From Pseudomonadota bacterium (GTDB lineage: Bacteria > Bdellovibrionota > UBA1018 > CAIMNF01): 7,450 bases of DNA. The stretch is taken from assembly GCA_027482725.1 (NCBI GenBank), contig JAIXVT010000231.1, positions 1 through 7,450 on the forward strand. Direction: 5' to 3'. Below the pieces are notes generated by a model that had not been told where the DNA came from, made no database searches, and saw only the letters and a list, made by a program, of their open reading frames with translations. The first letter of the stretch is position 1, and each line of letters begins with the position of its first letter. Below are positions 5,110 to 7,450 of the stretch, piece after piece. The position numbers were made by a program, and so were the translations under genes.

Positions 5110-6238
5110 ACTCTTGGGCACGAATATCGAGCACGCTTGACGGTAATTCCCATTCTTTCATCCATTGTGACCACGTTTGCAAGAACGGCTGTTCACTTTC
5201 ACGATGCCCAAGCTCCATCACCGCAATTCCTGCACGTGCAAGCTCAAGCGCGGCGTGGTAGCCCACTTCTCCGGTGATAAAAACATCAACCCCATGATCA
5301 ATTGCACTACTTACAAACGATGTTCCTTTTCCCGGCGAATATGCCACCGTAGAAATCCTTGCTGGGAGATTACCGTTAACAATCGCATGATGAACCTTAA
5401 AATACTTAGCCACTCGAGACAAAAACTGAGTTCGTGAAAGTGGAGACTTACCCGCCAGTCTCCCCACAAATCCATAACCAAAACCCCACAAAAATGAACC
5501 TTTTTGGGGTGCGCGGTCTAAAGAAAAAATGTCATACGCAACTTCTTCGTAGGGGTGCGCTGCCTTGAGCGCCGCAACGACAAACCGTTCCATCGCGCCC
5601 AAGAATACCGTTTCAAACCGTTGCTCTCGAACAAACTCGCGCTGTCCAACTTTTCCTAAAAACGGACTTGCGCCATGAAGCGCTCGGAACGAGCCTTCAC
5701 CTTCCAAAACAAATCCGCATTCATCGTAGTTCCCCACTTGTCCGCAACCGATTTCAAAAAGTGTGGCCCTTACTTGATCCAAATGCGTTGTAGGGACATA
5801 AGTCACTAATTTTTTAAACACCCCCTGAGTAGGTTCGCTGGTATCCCACAAGCGGGAGCGCGGTTCAAAACCTAAGTGTTGTGCTAGGTGAGCCATGCCA
5901 TCAATCGCGCAACGATCAAAGTTAGTATGTGCGACATAGACCGCTATTTTTTCATCTCTCGCGCGCAAAACCAGCTCAGTTAAACTACCTTCTTTTACAT
6001 CTGCGAACTGCGTAATGCCTTTGTTTTTGGGGAATAGTGGAGGATGGTGAATCACGATCAAGTTCTTTTTCTCTTGTTTCGCGCGAGCCAAGACCTGACC
6101 TGACAAATCTGTTGCAATCACCGCTCCGGTAATTTTTTGTTTTCTTGAACCAGTCAGTAATCCTACGGGATCCCATTTTTCGGCGGTAAATGGGGGAATT
6201 CTTGATTCAACTAAATCTATCCAATCTTGCAAGTTCAT
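5096..6238 (-). CDS. Nif3-like dinuclear metal-centre hexameric protein
   Basis: A 380-aa cytoplasmic protein of the NIF3/YbgI/YqfO family (often labelled GTP cyclohydrolase I type 2 homologue), which forms hexameric rings with two-metal sites. The N-terminal half has family motifs WDPVGLLTG (22-30), metal ligands H64-H65 in IHHPPLF, and H104 and D108 in AHTNFD. The C-terminal half has GYGFVGRL (254-261), GEVGYHAAL (323-331) and the final ligands H345 and E349 in ELGHRESE. Between them (about 143-245) sits the inserted PII/CutA-like domain of the long, YqfO-type members, including AHPYEEVAYDI (227-237). Length suits this long subtype. The true cellular function of the family is unsettled; the metal-binding prediction is firm. 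The ATG at 6238 has no Shine-Dalgarno sequence. It is divergent from the OsmC-like gene, with 48 bp between starts. Confidence 0.93.
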   Translation of the reverse strand: MNLQDWIDLVESRIPPFTAEKWDPVGLLTGSRKQKITGAVIATDLSGQVLARAKQEKKNLIVIHHPPLFPKNKGITQFADVKEGSLTELVLRARDEKIAVYVAHTNFDRCAIDGMAHLAQHLGFEPRSRLWDTSEPTQGVFKKLVTYVPTTHLDQVRATLFEIGCGQVGNYDECGFVLEGEGSFRALHGASPFLGKVGQREFVREQRFETVFLGAMERFVVAALKAAHPYEEVAYDIFSLDRAPQKGSFLWGFGYGFVGRLAGKSPLSRTQFLSRVAKYFKVHHAIVNGNLPARISTVAYSPGKGTSFVSSAIDHGVDVFITGEVGYHAALELARAGIAVMELGHRESEQPFLQTWSQWMKEWELPSSVLDIRAQEFMKF

Positions 6239-6274
6239 GATTTATTCAATCTACCGAAACGACCTAAGACTTCA

Positions 6275-6280
6275 TAGACT
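6275..6280 (+). promoter_or_regulatory. Probable -10 element of the osmC/ohr-like gene
   Basis: TAGACT (four of six consensus bases, with the key A2 and T6) ends exactly 6 nt before the ATG at 6287. The spacing is the same as at the DUF4160 gene, and again there is no Shine-Dalgarno sequence. It sits in the 48-bp divergent region shared with the nif3-like gene. The -35 is not recognisable. Confidence 0.3.
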
Positions 6281-6286
6281 AAAGCC

Positions 6287-6715
6287 ATGATTCAATATCC
6301 AATGGATTTTCGTGTGTCATCTCAAGGCCCCGCCGGGGTTCAAACGCAATGGACGTCGGTGTCTGATGGTGGACAACTGACCTGTGCCATACCCCCCGAG
6401 TTCAAGGGCCCGGGCGGAGGATTTTCTCCTGAAGACTTTTACGCCTATGCTCTAGCGAATTGTTTTATAGCAACGTTTAAGGTGATTGCCGAAGGCTCGA
6501 AACTGTCCTACGCAAACATCAAAGCGAATGGTGTACTCACCGTCGATCGAGACGAAAAAGGTCGGCCTTGCATGGCGAAATTTCATTTGCGTGTCGAGTT
6601 ATCGGGCGTTGCAGACGCAGAGCGCGCAACGCGAATTCTGGATAAGACTTCACAATCCTGTATCGTGTTGAATTCGGTGAACACGGTGAAAACGTTTGAG
6701 TGGGCAATGAAATAG
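6287..6715 (+). CDS. OsmC/Ohr family thiol peroxidase-like protein
   Basis: A 142-aa cytoplasmic protein of the OsmC/Ohr superfamily, whose members reduce organic hydroperoxides with a reactive cysteine pair and a lipoyl or thiol donor. The characteristic elements are present: GPGGGFSPEDF (41-51) with the conserved Glu (E49), the first catalytic cysteine C59 in ALANCFIATF, the central strands (LTVDRDEKGRP, 84-94; FHLRVELSG, 99-107), and the second cysteine C125 in SCIVLNSV. Size is typical. Whether it is Ohr, OsmC or the third YhfA-like group cannot be settled by eye; I lean to a general OsmC-type call. The ATG at 6287 gives the full N-terminal strand; an ATG at 6302 is possible. It reads away from the nif3-like gene and ends 10 bp before the convergent hypothetical gene's stop codon. 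Expected role: defence against organic peroxides. Confidence 0.92.
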   Translation: MIQYPMDFRVSSQGPAGVQTQWTSVSDGGQLTCAIPPEFKGPGGGFSPEDFYAYALANCFIATFKVIAEGSKLSYANIKANGVLTVDRDEKGRPCMAKFHLRVELSGVADAERATRILDKTSQSCIVLNSVNTVKTFEWAMK

Positions 6716-6725
6716 GCCACTGCCT

Positions 6726-7450
6726 TTAGGAGCTAGGCGGATTTTGAGTGGCCGCTTTAGCCTTGCTTTTGACTTTAGTTTTGGGTTTTGAAGGCGCCTC
6801 CGTACCCAACCCGATGTCCAGGGTAGTCACGACGTTTAGGCTTTTAAGTCCCTCGATGTGAGTGATGATTTTTTTTAATTCGGCAGGTCCGATTTTTGCT
6901 TTGTCCCTAGCGTTCCAAGTTTTATTTAAAAAATCTTCGGGAAGATAAACACACCCCGCCCCCGTGCGGACAAGATGGTCTCGAGATACACCGATACATT
7001 TTTCTCCGTCTCGTTTTGCAATGGCCTGGGGAATCCCAGTCTGAGCGAGAACTGCAATATGATACCGGAAAGCATCATCAAGCTCGATTCTATATTTTTG
7101 AAGATTTTCTTCCACCTTTGCGAACATATACTCATTAAAAAAGCCGAAGCTACCTCGATCATAATAAAGTTCATAAGTCTTTTGAGACTTATTTCGAGGC
7201 TTAGCAAGTTCATAGCTCAAATTTAATGCATGCCTGTGCCTCAAAAATAAGAGCGGAAAAAGATAATTTTTCGCGGTGTTATTTTCATATTTAACACTTT
7301 CAGTAATGCTTCGGAGAGCATCATCTTCTTCGGCTGTAAGAGCTTGGAATCCCGTCGATTCTTGATCGATTTTTTTTATGTATTTTAAGAGAAACGCGCT
7401 CTGATCGCTGGACGTGCCCTGGTGCGGAAATTTAGAGTAATCCTCCCTTA
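6726..7450 (-). CDS. Hypothetical protein, 5' end cut off by the window edge
   Basis: The minus-strand frame stays open from the stop at 6726-6728 to the right edge, so the start lies outside the window and about 241 residues are visible. The TTG at 7244 is unlikely to be the real start, because the frame upstream is uninterrupted and protein-like (for example LLKYIKKIDQESTGFQALTAEEDDALRS). I do not recognise the family. The visible part is mixed alpha/beta and rich in Tyr, Lys and Glu. It has an aromatic segment TYELYYDRGSFGFFNEYMF, then ECIG-like and YLPEDFLNKTWNARDKAKI segments, and ends in a low-complexity Lys/Ala/Pro/Ser tail. No membrane segment is apparent in the visible part. It is convergent with the osmC/ohr-like gene with only 10 bp between stops. 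It is probably a lineage-restricted protein. Confidence 0.72.
   Translation of the reverse strand, partial: REDYSKFPHQGTSSDQSAFLLKYIKKIDQESTGFQALTAEEDDALRSITESVKYENNTAKNYLFPLLFLRHRHALNLSYELAKPRNKSQKTYELYYDRGSFGFFNEYMFAKVEENLQKYRIELDDAFRYHIAVLAQTGIPQAIAKRDGEKCIGVSRDHLVRTGAGCVYLPEDFLNKTWNARDKAKIGPAELKKIITHIEGLKSLNVVTTLDIGLGTEAPSKPKTKVKSKAKAATQNPPSS

Noticed and set aside
6714..6727. Short AGGC/GCCT stem between the convergent osmC-like and hypothetical genes
   Set aside because: Only 4 bp of stem with two to three T following, overlapping both stop codons; too weak to call a terminator.
1..7450. CRISPR array, rRNA, tRNA, prophage or restriction system
   Set aside because: No regularly spaced direct repeats, conserved rRNA or tRNA sequence, integrase, methylase or nuclease genes were seen on either strand.

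Overview
The window reads as chromosomal DNA from a Gram-negative bacterium of roughly balanced base composition. A secreted Vibrio-type M28 aminopeptidase, a hybrid histidine kinase, NrnA- and Nif3-type housekeeping proteins and several lineage-specific hypothetical proteins fit a member of Bdellovibrionota or a related deltaproteobacterial lineage. That placement is an inference from gene content, not something the sequence proves. Starts are a mixture of ATG and GTG. Many of them lack a Shine-Dalgarno sequence and instead have a -10-like hexamer 6 to 9 bases upstream.

Left part (1-2304): the first 200 bases carry no gene but hold a strong 16-bp hairpin whose loop can pair with upstream sequence. 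Four genes then read leftward on the minus strand. In transcription order they are a 118-aa basic-tailed hypothetical protein (2304-1948), an exported M28 zinc aminopeptidase (1909-761), a DUF4160 protein (711-445) and a DUF2442 protein (466-200). The last two overlap by 22 bp and form a recognisable two-gene module that resembles toxin-antitoxin pairs in layout. An 11-base G tract (minus strand) separates the peptidase stop from the probable promoter of the pair.

Middle (2305-3882): a gene-free gap contains a perfect 20-bp inverted repeat ending in TA on both sides, 196 bp across. This looks like a small MITE-type element. Next is a plus-strand DHH/DHHA1 phosphoesterase of the NrnA family (2679-3677), followed by two small hairpins and a C-rich, G-free stretch that could serve Rho-dependent termination.

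Right part (3883-7450): a plus-strand membrane-anchored hybrid histidine kinase without a sensor domain (3883-5109) runs tail-to-tail into a minus-strand Nif3-like metal protein (6238-5096), and the two coding regions overlap by 14 bp. A divergent OsmC/Ohr-family thiol peroxidase-like gene (6287-6715) follows. It ends 10 bp before the stop of a convergent minus-strand hypothetical gene that runs off the right edge of the window.

Functionally this is a patchwork of single housekeeping or stress genes (oligoribonucleotide and pAp turnover, peroxide detoxification, Nif3, signalling) plus an accessory left end (DUF pair, homopolymer, hairpin, MITE-like repeat). No CRISPR array, rRNA, tRNA, integrase or clear defence operon is visible. 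The DUF4160/DUF2442 pair is the best candidate for an interesting system, but it belongs to known, if poorly characterised, families.
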